From: a virus
Virus record (IMG/VR): IMGVR_UViG_3300025030_000070
Coordinates: 23,830 to 87,829 of that record
Length of the DNA: 64,000 nucleotides
Direction: 5' to 3' (one strand)
Numbering within the stretch: position 1 is the stretch's first letter; each line of letters opens with the position of its first letter. Position numbers and translations under genes: made by a program. The notes beneath the pieces are model-generated. The model was given only the letters and a program-made list of their open reading frames with translations. It made no database searches and was not told the origin of the DNA. Positions 24,724 through 31,724 of this stretch are shown here, in pieces.

Positions 24724-24916
24724 AAAATTTCTCTAAATAAAATTATTGATATTGGACGTTTTATGCAGCAAGAGTTTTTAGAATTCTTTATAGGATGTGC
24801 CGTAAAACCCATTCATCGCTTTGGCGTGGGTGGGTAGTTCACTAAAGAATGTATGTCTGAAACAGAAGACAGAGCACTACTAGAAATACAGTTTCTAGAA
24901 TAGTAAGAAATATAAC
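24724..24916. other. 193-base intergenic region with two hairpins, one IS605-end-like
   Basis: This is one of the longest gene-free stretches. At 24800-24842, read on the minus strand, GTGAACTACCCACCCACGCC followed by AAAGCG and a GGG strand resembles the right-end hairpin of IS200/IS605 (TnpB-type) elements, though no tnpB gene is nearby. A second inverted repeat, CTAGAAA at 24880-24886 and TTTCTAG at 24892-24898, follows and leads into AATAGTAAGAAA, a 12-mer also found at 43379-43390. A 24-codon frame from ATG 24762 has no support. The region may be a remnant element plus a regulatory hairpin. Confidence 0.4.
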
Positions 24917-26455
24917 ATGGAAGGAAAATCAAAGATGAGTAAAAATTTAGACATACTTTTTGTGCACAGTAATAGTTTGGAAATCAATTATCAAGAACTT
25001 GCTAATGAACATAGCGCAATAGAGCCTAATATTTGGGCTGGTATGTTAGCAAACAGTTGCAAAAGTAAAGGTTTTTCTTCACAAATATTAGATTGCGAAG
25101 CAGAACATTTAACAACTAACAATTCTGCAAAAGAAATTGTTTCTAGAAATTCCCGTTTAATTTGCTTTGTTGTTTTTGGTGCCAATCCTAATGCTTCTAC
25201 TCAATCAATGGAAGGAAATATTGCAACTGCAAAAAAAGTCAAAGAGCTTAATCCTAATTCAAAAATTATTTTTGTAGGTCCACATGTTTCAGCCGTTCCT
25301 AGGGAAACTCTTAATGAAGGTTGCGTTGATATTGTGTGCACGAATGAAGGTGTTTATGCTCTTCATAATTTATTGAAATGCAATGTTGACGATAATCACG
25401 ATCTTCTAAAAATAAAAGGTATTGGTTTTAAAACAAAAGAAGGATTATCAATAATAAACGAACCAGAAAGAATTGTTCCAAAAGATTTTCTCGCGAGAGA
25501 TTTGCCAGGAATTGCTTGGGATTTAATGCCAAATATTAAATATTTTAAAACCTCAGGCTGGCACAGTTGGTCAAATAACACAATAAAAACTCCATTTGCA
25601 TCTCTTTATACTTCTCTTGGTTGCCCATATAAATGTAGCTATTGTATGATAAATATTCTGAATAGGACTGACAATGCACTTCATATTTCAGCCGCTGATA
25701 GCAATATTTTTCGCTATTGGGATCCAGAGTTCATTATTAAACAGTTTGATATTATCGCGCAAATGGGCGTAAAGAATGTTAAAATAGCAGATGAACTTTT
25801 TGTCTATAATCCAAAGCACTTTCTGAAAATATGTGATTTGATAATAGAGCGAAAATATGACTTCAATATTTGGTGTTATTCTAGGGTTGATACTTGCAAG
25901 CCTGAATATCTTGATAGAATGAAAAAAGCAGGAATAAACTGGTTAGGAATAGGCGTTGAGAATCCAAATCAAGTTCTCCGTAAAGAAGTTCATAAGGGAG
26001 GATTCAAAGAAGTAAAAATAGATAACTTATTTAGTATGATGAGAAATGCCGGAATAAATATAGGAGCAAACTACATTTTTGGACTTCCAAAAGACACAAA
26101 AGAAAGTATCCAAAATACTGTTGAGTTTATGATGAATAATCTAACAGAGTTTATGAATATCTATTCGGCAATGGCACTTCCTGGAAGTCCATTATATTTA
26201 GAAGCAAGAAAAAATAAAGTTATATTGCCTGATCGGTATGCTGGTTATTCACAACATTCATATTACACTCAAAATCTTCCAACTGATACATTATCAGCAG
26301 CAGAAATTCTGCAAGCCCGTGATGATTGTTGGACTAGATATTTTACAAATTCTGTTTACCTTCAAATGATGGAAAAGAAGTTTGGGAAAGTTTGCACCGA
26401 CAACATTAAAGCATCAACACAGATAAAACTAAAAAGGCGTTTGCTTGGAGATTAA
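24917..26455 (+). CDS. B12-binding-type radical SAM enzyme
   Basis: 512 residues; ATG 24935 is an alternative start. Residues about 1-170 have the Rossmann-like cobalamin-binding layout (DILFVHSNS, KIIFVGPHVSAVPRE) but without a clear DxHxxG. The radical SAM core begins at about 230 with SLGCPYKCSYCMI, the CxxxCxxC site for a [4Fe-4S] cluster. Later strands (GIGVENPNQVLRKEVHKGG, GANYIFGLPKDT) fit the barrel of this family. Relatives methylate or rearrange lipids, sugars or peptides. Its place beside a thiamine-diphosphate enzyme and glycosyltransferases suggests a sugar or lipid substrate. The following gene starts in the next base. Confidence 0.8.
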   Translation: MEGKSKMSKNLDILFVHSNSLEINYQELANEHSAIEPNIWAGMLANSCKSKGFSSQILDCEAEHLTTNNSAKEIVSRNSRLICFVVFGANPNASTQSMEGNIATAKKVKELNPNSKIIFVGPHVSAVPRETLNEGCVDIVCTNEGVYALHNLLKCNVDDNHDLLKIKGIGFKTKEGLSIINEPERIVPKDFLARDLPGIAWDLMPNIKYFKTSGWHSWSNNTIKTPFASLYTSLGCPYKCSYCMINILNRTDNALHISAADSNIFRYWDPEFIIKQFDIIAQMGVKNVKIADELFVYNPKHFLKICDLIIERKYDFNIWCYSRVDTCKPEYLDRMKKAGINWLGIGVENPNQVLRKEVHKGGFKEVKIDNLFSMMRNAGINIGANYIFGLPKDTKESIQNTVEFMMNNLTEFMNIYSAMALPGSPLYLEARKNKVILPDRYAGYSQHSYYTQNLPTDTLSAAEILQARDDCWTRYFTNSVYLQMMEKKFGKVCTDNIKASTQIKLKRRLLGD

Positions 26456-27109
26456 ATGAAAAACTTAATGACAGCCGAACAGTTAATTGCTTTTGAAGAA
26501 GACATAGCTCAATGTTTCAATAACAAAATGATTAGAGCGCCCATACATCTTCAGTCAAATAATTTTGAGATATTGATAAAGATGTTTGAAGAAATAAACG
26601 AAGAAGATTGGGTTTGTGGAACTTGGCGTTTTCATGCAGAAACGCTATTGAAAGGTGTTCCACCTGAAAAAGCAAAACAAGATATTCTTGACGGACGGTC
26701 AATCGAGTTGTGTAATAAAGAGCATAAAGTTTTTACATCTGCCATAGTAGCAGGCATTTTTCCTATTGCGCTAGGAATAGCGTTAGATATAAAAAGAAGG
26801 GGTGATAATAATAAAGTTTATTGTTTCGCAGGAGAAATGTCTGCTACTTGTGGTGGGTTTTATGAAGCATATACTTATGCGAAAAATCATTTTTTGCCTA
26901 TTGTATTTGTGATAAGCGACAATGGTAAAAGTGTTTGCACTGACACCAGGGAGGTATGGAATACTCACAAACTTCCATTCGAACCAGATGAAATAAATCA
27001 AGGAATGATAGAAGAAAATGAGTTTTACAAGAGCAAATATTTGTGGTATTATAAATATCGCTTGGATTATCCTCACGCCGGCCCGGGCGGAAAAAGGATA
27101 CAATTTTAG
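26456..27109 (+). CDS. Thiamine-diphosphate enzyme, alpha subunit (E1-alpha/transketolase-type)
   Basis: 217 residues, starting one base after the radical SAM stop. The cofactor motif is VYCFAGEMSATCGGFYEA followed by a FLPIVFVISDNGKSV strand: the GD(x)n-N thiamine-diphosphate/Mg motif with the usual Asp changed to Glu (GEM). The C-terminus YPHAGPGGKRIQF fits a short-form family I recall from polysaccharide loci and phages. It pairs with the beta subunit at 27914; both have the length of that short family rather than of full E1 proteins. The products are unknown; a carbon-carbon ligation or decarboxylation making an unusual sugar is plausible. Confidence 0.75.
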   Translation: MKNLMTAEQLIAFEEDIAQCFNNKMIRAPIHLQSNNFEILIKMFEEINEEDWVCGTWRFHAETLLKGVPPEKAKQDILDGRSIELCNKEHKVFTSAIVAGIFPIALGIALDIKRRGDNNKVYCFAGEMSATCGGFYEAYTYAKNHFLPIVFVISDNGKSVCTDTREVWNTHKLPFEPDEINQGMIEENEFYKSKYLWYYKYRLDYPHAGPGGKRIQF

Positions 27110-27111
27110 TT

Positions 27112-27921
27112 ATGAAGAAATGTAGTAAATGTGGTCTTGAAAAAGAGTTGAGTGAGTTTAGTAATAATAAAAACAATAAAGACAATAAGCATGCATGGTG
27201 TAAAAATTGTAATAAACGATATAAAAAACAATTCTTTATAAATAACAAAGAAACTATTTTGGAAAAATATAAACAATATTATTTATATAATAAAGAAAAT
27301 ATTTTAGAACAGAAAAAACAATATTATTTATATAATAAAGAAAATATTTTGGAAAAATATAAACAATATTATTTATATAATAAAGAAAATATTTTAGAAC
27401 AGAAAAAACAATATTATTTATATAATAAAGAAAATATTTTGGAAAAATGTAAACAATATCGAAAAAATAATATAGAAAAAATATTGAAACGAGATAGGAA
27501 ACGAGATAGACAATATCGCCAATCTCCAAAAGCAAAAGAACTAAGAAAGAAAAAGTTCAAACAACGCATCAAAAATGATCCATGCTTTAGATGTCATCGT
27601 GTTATTTCTTCCTCGATTCGCAAAACCCTCAAATCTCAAGGTGGCATCAAAAATGCTCCCATTTTTTCTAAACTACCTTATACGCCAGAAGAGTTAGTAA
27701 AACACATAGAAAGTTTATGGGAACCGTGGATGAACTGGGACAACCATGGTAGACTTTCTTTCACTAAACAAACTTGGCAAATAGATCACATAATACCTCA
27801 AAGCAAGTTGCCTTATGATTCAATGGAACATGAAAACTTTTTGAAATGTTGGACACTTGAAAACCTCCGACCATTAGAATCAATAGAAAACATAAGAAAG
27901 GGAGATAAAATAGATGGGTAA
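27112..27921 (+). CDS. HNH endonuclease with zinc ribbon and 15-residue repeats
   Basis: 269 residues. The N-terminus CSKCGLEKELSEF...WCKNC is a zinc ribbon. Residues about 49-108 are four perfect 15-residue repeats (ILEKYKQYYLYNKEN alternating with ILEQKKQYYLYNKEN), then a degenerate fifth. The C-terminal nuclease has WQIDHIIPQS and LENLRPLESIENIRKGDK, the HNH/His-Me finger motif with a closing Asn. It lies exactly between the two subunits of a thiamine-diphosphate enzyme and overlaps the beta start by eight bases, the classic position of a free-standing homing endonuclease. No intron is evident on either side. Confidence 0.8.
   Translation: MKKCSKCGLEKELSEFSNNKNNKDNKHAWCKNCNKRYKKQFFINNKETILEKYKQYYLYNKENILEQKKQYYLYNKENILEKYKQYYLYNKENILEQKKQYYLYNKENILEKCKQYRKNNIEKILKRDRKRDRQYRQSPKAKELRKKKFKQRIKNDPCFRCHRVISSSIRKTLKSQGGIKNAPIFSKLPYTPEELVKHIESLWEPWMNWDNHGRLSFTKQTWQIDHIIPQSKLPYDSMEHENFLKCWTLENLRPLESIENIRKGDKIDG
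27256..27435 (+). repeat. 2 x 90-base tandem repeat inside the HNH gene
   Basis: Bases 27256-27345 are repeated exactly at 27346-27435, and a partial third copy follows to about 27455. Each 90-base unit is itself two related 45-base units (A then B), each encoding 15 residues. Copy number can change by slippage or recombination without a frameshift, altering the length of a Lys/Tyr-rich linker. Confidence 0.92.
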
Positions 27922-28453
27922 GTACTTTGAAGAAATGAAAAAAACAATGACTTGGCTCGGTGAGCAGCAAGACACTTTCTTTCTAGGACAATCAGTAGGA
28001 AAAGAAGGAACAGCAATGTTTGCGACATTGAAAGATGTTCCATTGTCTAAACGACTTGAAATGCCTGTTATTGAGAACACGCAACTTGGAATGTCAATTG
28101 GGATGGCAATCAACGGAACTATACCAATTTCCATTTTTCCTCGATGGAATTTTTTGATTTGTGCTTCCGATCAACTGGTCAACCATCTGGATAAAATCAA
28201 ACAATATTCGCATGATGAATTTATTCCAAAAGTCATAATCCGAGTTGGTGTGGGTTCCGAACGTCCGCTTCATCCACAAGCGCAACATGTTGGCAATTTT
28301 TCATCAGCATTTAGAGAAATGCTTACCAATATAGAAATTATAGAATTAAATGAACCAAAAGATATTTTTCCTGCCTACAAACATGCTTATGAAAGAACAG
28401 ATGGAAAATCAACAATTTTAGTTGAATTTGGGGACTATTATAATGAAAAATAA
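27914..28453 (+). CDS. Thiamine-diphosphate enzyme, beta subunit (pyrimidine-binding domain)
   Basis: 179 residues. GQSVGKEGTAMFATLKDVP is followed by PVIENTQLGMSIGMAINGT, with the conserved Glu that activates the thiamine ring, and IPISIFPRWNFL; these match E1-beta/transketolase pyrimidine domains. Later come GVGSERPLHPQAQHVG and the C-terminal STILVEFGDYYNEK, as in the short beta subunits I recall from polysaccharide loci and phages. It needs the alpha protein at 26456 for an active site. Its ATG lies within the last eight bases of the HNH gene, and its ribosome site (AAGGGAG) is inside that gene. Confidence 0.75.
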   Translation: MGKYFEEMKKTMTWLGEQQDTFFLGQSVGKEGTAMFATLKDVPLSKRLEMPVIENTQLGMSIGMAINGTIPISIFPRWNFLICASDQLVNHLDKIKQYSHDEFIPKVIIRVGVGSERPLHPQAQHVGNFSSAFREMLTNIEIIELNEPKDIFPAYKHAYERTDGKSTILVEFGDYYNEK

Positions 28454-28643
28454 AGAAATACAAAGAATAGAAGACTATTTGCATTCATTCTTGGATGATG
28501 AACAGTTTGAATTTATCAAAGAAGACCCATTGGGGCATTTGATTAAATCCCACTCTCGTCAAAGATGTTTAATATTAGATTTGGACTATAGAGCGAAGTA
28601 TTATGAACAAGAAACTAAAAGTTGGTTTGATAAAATAAAATAA
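28443..28643 (+). CDS. Small hypothetical protein with duplicated tail
   Basis: 66 residues from ATG 28443, overlapping the beta-subunit stop by 11 bases. It starts KNKEIQRIEDYLHSFLDDE and ends DLDYRAKYYEQETKSWFDK, the second part being nearly identical to the mini-ORF at 23807. No family recognised. It is the full-length member of the pair, with a helical, acidic N-terminus. Confidence 0.5.
   Translation: MKNKEIQRIEDYLHSFLDDEQFEFIKEDPLGHLIKSHSRQRCLILDLDYRAKYYEQETKSWFDKIK
28568..28625 (+). repeat. 58-base duplicated segment, copy 2
   Basis: Direct-orientation partner of 23830-23887, one mismatch in 58 bases. It lies in the 3' half of the 66-residue gene. Copies this similar, in a gene and a truncated fragment, point to a recent duplication, or to an insertion of the intervening DNA next to a copied end. 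Confidence 0.9.
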
Positions 28644-28676
28644 AAGATGACAGGATTAAAAATATAGGATAAAGCG

Positions 28677-29636
28677 ATGAATAAACCAAAGCTGCTTTTT
28701 TGTACTGAGAAATGGGTTGACGGACGCCCAGATATGGGTTTAACAAATAATTACCATAATTTATTTGGCTCTCTCAAACATTCAATGCCTGAGATTATAT
28801 TTGACATTATACATTTAGATGAGGCTGTTGTTTCTCATAAAACACATATGGATGTTATTCTTCCAAAAGTGTGTTCTTCAATAAAGCCAGATATATGTAT
28901 TTTTTCTTTGTTGGGAAAGTCTTCTGCCAACCCCAATCCTCCAACGTTTGAAATTATTAAAAATATGGGAATTAAAAATGTTGTAATGTGGCCAGACGTT
29001 GGCATTGATTGGGGATATCCACAAATTCTTGGTTTGGGATCTTTGGTAGATTTACATATTGGTTGGGATCGCGCTGACAGTGATTTCCACAGAACTAGGC
29101 AATTACCATCTAACTTTCAACAAATGTGGGTGCCTCAAGACGATAAATTATATTTCAAACAAGAAGGTCAGGATATTCCTATTAGTTTTATCGGAAGTCC
29201 TCGCTACCAAGATAGACAAATTTTCCTTAAACATGCCGTTCAATCGAATGCTCCAATTCTTATTAGAGGAGGACAAAGAGAAGAAAAACTTTCTCCAGAA
29301 CAATACGCATCTTATATTCGTAGGAGCAAAATAGGGGTTAATTTTTCATGGTCTCCTGGTTCATTTCATCAATGTAAGGGACGGGTGTATGAAATCTTAG
29401 CATCTCATTCAATGCTTTTGGAAAGTGCGAATAATGCTACAAAAGAATTATTTGTGCCCGGTATTGAATATGTTGAATTTACCGATCCAAATGATTTTGT
29501 TCAGAAAATTCATTATTACTTAAACAATGAAGCAGAGAGAGTTAAAATAGCGGAAAATGGTTATAAAGTATATAATGAAAAATATAATTCAAAAATATTC
29601 TGGACAACAGTTTTAGAGAAAGTAATGAATGATTGA
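28677..29636 (+). CDS. CgeB-like glycosyltransferase
   Basis: 319 residues. The N-terminus (KPKLLFCTEKWVDGRPDMG) resembles a GT-B acceptor domain. The C-terminal half has PISFIGSPRYQDRQIFL, then GVNFSWSPGSFHQCKGRVYE and the LASHSMLLES and GIEYVEFTDPNDFVQKI segments, as in the group-1-like family that includes CgeB. No E-x7-E is obvious. It probably transfers a sugar in the surface-polysaccharide pathway. Intergenic sequence before it shares TGACAGGATT with the gap before 43428. Confidence 0.7.
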   Translation: MNKPKLLFCTEKWVDGRPDMGLTNNYHNLFGSLKHSMPEIIFDIIHLDEAVVSHKTHMDVILPKVCSSIKPDICIFSLLGKSSANPNPPTFEIIKNMGIKNVVMWPDVGIDWGYPQILGLGSLVDLHIGWDRADSDFHRTRQLPSNFQQMWVPQDDKLYFKQEGQDIPISFIGSPRYQDRQIFLKHAVQSNAPILIRGGQREEKLSPEQYASYIRRSKIGVNFSWSPGSFHQCKGRVYEILASHSMLLESANNATKELFVPGIEYVEFTDPNDFVQKIHYYLNNEAERVKIAENGYKVYNEKYNSKIFWTTVLEKVMND

Positions 29637-30426
29637 TTTAAGTATTTTTTGTCCTGCGATTCGTATACCAAATTGGGATCGTATGTATGATTCCATTGTT
29701 CAATCTTGTAAAAAATATTCTTGGGAACTCGTAATGTGTGGACCGTTTGAATTAACTGAATATTTGAAAACAAAAAACAATGTTAATATGATAAAAGATT
29801 TAGGATCTCCAAGTAGATGTGCCCAGCTTGCTTCTTTTGAATGTAATGGAAGGCTTCTCTATCATGTTGTTGATGATGCTTTGATGCTAGAAAACAGTAT
29901 TGATGAATCAATTGATTTTTATAATTCAATTTGTGGACATAAAGACGTAGTTAATATGCGATATAAGGAAGGTGCTGGATATTCTGGTGCTTCAATGCCA
30001 ATTGTATATTGGACCGCTCAGTATCATGGAGATTTACGACTTGCTGGCATTCCTCAAGATTCAAAAATTTCTCTTCATCATTTAATAAATATAGAATATT
30101 TTAGAGAACTTGGCGGTTATGATTGTGAATTTGAATATCAAAACTTCAATTTACACGATATAATGCTGCGCGTTCAAGCTGATGGTGGAAAATTATATGA
30201 CTCTCCTATTGATGTAACCACATGTAATCACGGTCAAAATGATCATAACGCTATCGAAAAAGCACACCATGAACACGACCTTCCTCTTTTTCAAAAAATA
30301 TATTCCAATCCAGATGCGCTAAAAACTAGAATAAAAATAGACATCAACAATTGGACGCAACAACCTTCTGTTTGGACAAGACGATTTAAAACTATTCCAA
30401 AAAATTATGAGGATTTGTTAAAATGA
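29629..30426 (+). CDS. GT2/GT-A glycosyltransferase-like protein, paralogue 1
   Basis: 265 residues, overlapping the previous gene by eight bases. The fold pattern is GT-A: LSIFCPAIRIPNWDRMYDSI, then GSPSRCAQLASFE, LYHVVDDALML with the DD metal site, and YFRELGGYDCEFEY. It ends with the signature IDINNWTQQPSVWTRRF, shared with the proteins at 35206 and 36290. The three are diverged paralogues, probably each transferring a different sugar. The acidic catalytic base near HDIMLRVQ is plausible. Confidence 0.75.
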   Translation: MIDLSIFCPAIRIPNWDRMYDSIVQSCKKYSWELVMCGPFELTEYLKTKNNVNMIKDLGSPSRCAQLASFECNGRLLYHVVDDALMLENSIDESIDFYNSICGHKDVVNMRYKEGAGYSGASMPIVYWTAQYHGDLRLAGIPQDSKISLHHLINIEYFRELGGYDCEFEYQNFNLHDIMLRVQADGGKLYDSPIDVTTCNHGQNDHNAIEKAHHEHDLPLFQKIYSNPDALKTRIKIDINNWTQQPSVWTRRFKTIPKNYEDLLK

Positions 30427-30971
30427 AGCTGCATCTTGGTTGTGGGAAAAAACAAATTCACGGATTTATAAATATTGATGGAGACTCATCTTGTAATCCA
30501 GATGTTGTTATGGATGTATCAAAAATAAGTGAAAAATATCAAAATGTAGAATTAATATTGGCAGTTCATTTGTTGGAACATTTTCCTCGCAAACCATTTC
30601 AAGGACAAGAAAAAACTTATTTGGATGTTTTGAAAGATTGGTTTAAAGCATTAAATCCTGGCGGTATACTTCGTTTGTCTGTACCTGATTTTTTTGCCAT
30701 ATGTGAGCATTATTCAAAATTTGGAAATATAGAAAAGATTTATGGACTTTTATTGGGTGGTCAAAGAAATCATTTCGACATTCATTATCATATTTTTGAT
30801 TTTAATAGTTTAGAAAGAGATTTGCGATCGGTTGGATTTAAAGAAGTTCGCATGTACGATAGATTTTCAACGACGCACGCATTTGTTGATGATTACTCTG
30901 CAGCAACACTAGAACCTCCATTTAGTAGAACAGCAAAATTAGTAAGTTTGAATATTGAGGCAGTAAAATAA
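30423..30971 (+). CDS. SAM-dependent methyltransferase (type 11-like)
   Basis: 182 residues, ATGA overlap with the previous gene. LHLGCGKKQIHGFINID is the SAM-binding loop and acidic strand-2 end, VELILAVHLLEHF is the post-II motif and LNPGGILRLSVPDF the motif III strand of class I methyltransferases. Small enzymes of this type methylate sugars, lipids or small molecules in polysaccharide loci. Substrate unknown. It is coupled to the glycosyltransferase before it. Confidence 0.75.
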   Translation: MKLHLGCGKKQIHGFINIDGDSSCNPDVVMDVSKISEKYQNVELILAVHLLEHFPRKPFQGQEKTYLDVLKDWFKALNPGGILRLSVPDFFAICEHYSKFGNIEKIYGLLLGGQRNHFDIHYHIFDFNSLERDLRSVGFKEVRMYDRFSTTHAFVDDYSAATLEPPFSRTAKLVSLNIEAVK

Positions 30972-31198
30972 TGGCATTCGGTGGAACAGTTTGTAAGGTT
31001 TGTGGAGAGAAATATCATATTTGTTCTAGCTGTGGAGTCGAAGAATGGTATTATGACTATTGTTCTTTTAAGTGTTTAGAAAAAGATGGAAAAATTATTT
31101 GTCCTATTTGTAGGGGATGGAGTTACGGACACGAGGACAATGATCCTGAAGATCTGTTAGATTTACCATCCTGTACAGGATATGTAGAAAAACAATGA
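30971..31198 (+). CDS. Small zinc-ribbon protein
   Basis: 75 residues with CKVCGEKYHICSSCG and YCSFKC, then CPICRGW: eight to nine cysteines in three CxxC/CxxxC pairs, enough for two zinc sites. It starts in the stop of the methyltransferase (TAATG) and its end overlaps the coiled-coil gene by four bases. No enzyme motif; possibly a nucleic-acid or protein adaptor. Function unknown. Confidence 0.55.
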   Translation: MAFGGTVCKVCGEKYHICSSCGVEEWYYDYCSFKCLEKDGKIICPICRGWSYGHEDNDPEDLLDLPSCTGYVEKQ

Positions 31199-31602
31199 AC
31201 GAAGAGTTACAACAGGAAATCGAACGGTATAAAGAGACTAACAGGCGTCTCAATAGGAGATGTCAGAAATTAGAAAAGCGTGTTTCTAAATATCGTCGTC
31301 GTTATGTTGCTGTTATGAAACCAGCCAAAGAATGGCATGACAGAATTAAATGGGATTATCAGCAAATACATGCCATGCGAAATGAATTGTGGGATCAATT
31401 GAGTCTTCGTAAATTTTATTTGTCTTGGTTTAAAGGGACACTTAGAATAATAAATGAAACAATTAATACATTTTTTCAACGACTTTTAACATTAATACGT
31501 ACAGGACATTTTTTTCCTGAAAAGATTTGGAAACAAAATAATCGATTAGCAGAATTGGAAAGGAAGGTAAAAGAATATGAAGCTAGGAATAATCGGATCT
31601 GA
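31195..31602 (+). CDS. Coiled-coil, basic hypothetical protein
   Basis: 135 residues. Residues 1-45 form a charged coiled coil (LQQEIERYKETNRRLNRRCQ), and the C-terminus again has heptads (RLAELERKVKEYEARN). The middle holds aromatic, hydrophobic helices (FYLSWFKGTLRIINET) that could contact membrane. It is tightly packed with the zinc-ribbon gene. Function unknown. Its last 26 bases overlap a UDP-glucose-dehydrogenase-like fragment. Confidence 0.5.
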   Translation: MNEELQQEIERYKETNRRLNRRCQKLEKRVSKYRRRYVAVMKPAKEWHDRIKWDYQQIHAMRNELWDQLSLRKFYLSWFKGTLRIINETINTFFQRLLTLIRTGHFFPEKIWKQNNRLAELERKVKEYEARNNRI

Positions 31603-31708
31603 AGGTGTTGTCGGCGCTGCTTGCAAGTTCGGATTCGGGTTAATTGGGAAAGAAGTAAAAGAAAATCTGGATAAAAAACTTGGTCTGGGTTCTCTAGAAG
31701 ATCTCTAG
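31577..31708 (+). pseudogene. N-terminal fragment of a UDP-sugar dehydrogenase
   Basis: 43 codons from ATG 31577 to TAG 31706-31708. It begins KLGIIGSEGVVGAACKFGFG, almost the same as RLGIVGSEGVVGSACKFGFQ at the start of the dehydrogenase at 32867, then loses similarity and ends. The DNA of the two copies has diverged at many third positions, so this is not a very recent copy. A 10-base direct repeat (TCTCTAGAAG) lies at its end, 31691-31711. Confidence 0.65.
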
Positions 31709-31724
31709 AAGAGAAGGTAGAAGA

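Noticed and set aside
24800-24842. tRNA or T-arm-like sequence
   Set aside because: No cloverleaf, anticodon arm or acceptor stem could be formed; the hairpin fits a transposon-end type better.
27256-27455. CRISPR or origin iterons from the tandem repeats
   Set aside because: The repeats are in frame within a protein gene and have no spacers.
30463-30470. T4 late promoter box TATAAATA
   Set aside because: It lies within the methyltransferase coding sequence with no gene start nearby; expected by chance in AT-rich DNA.
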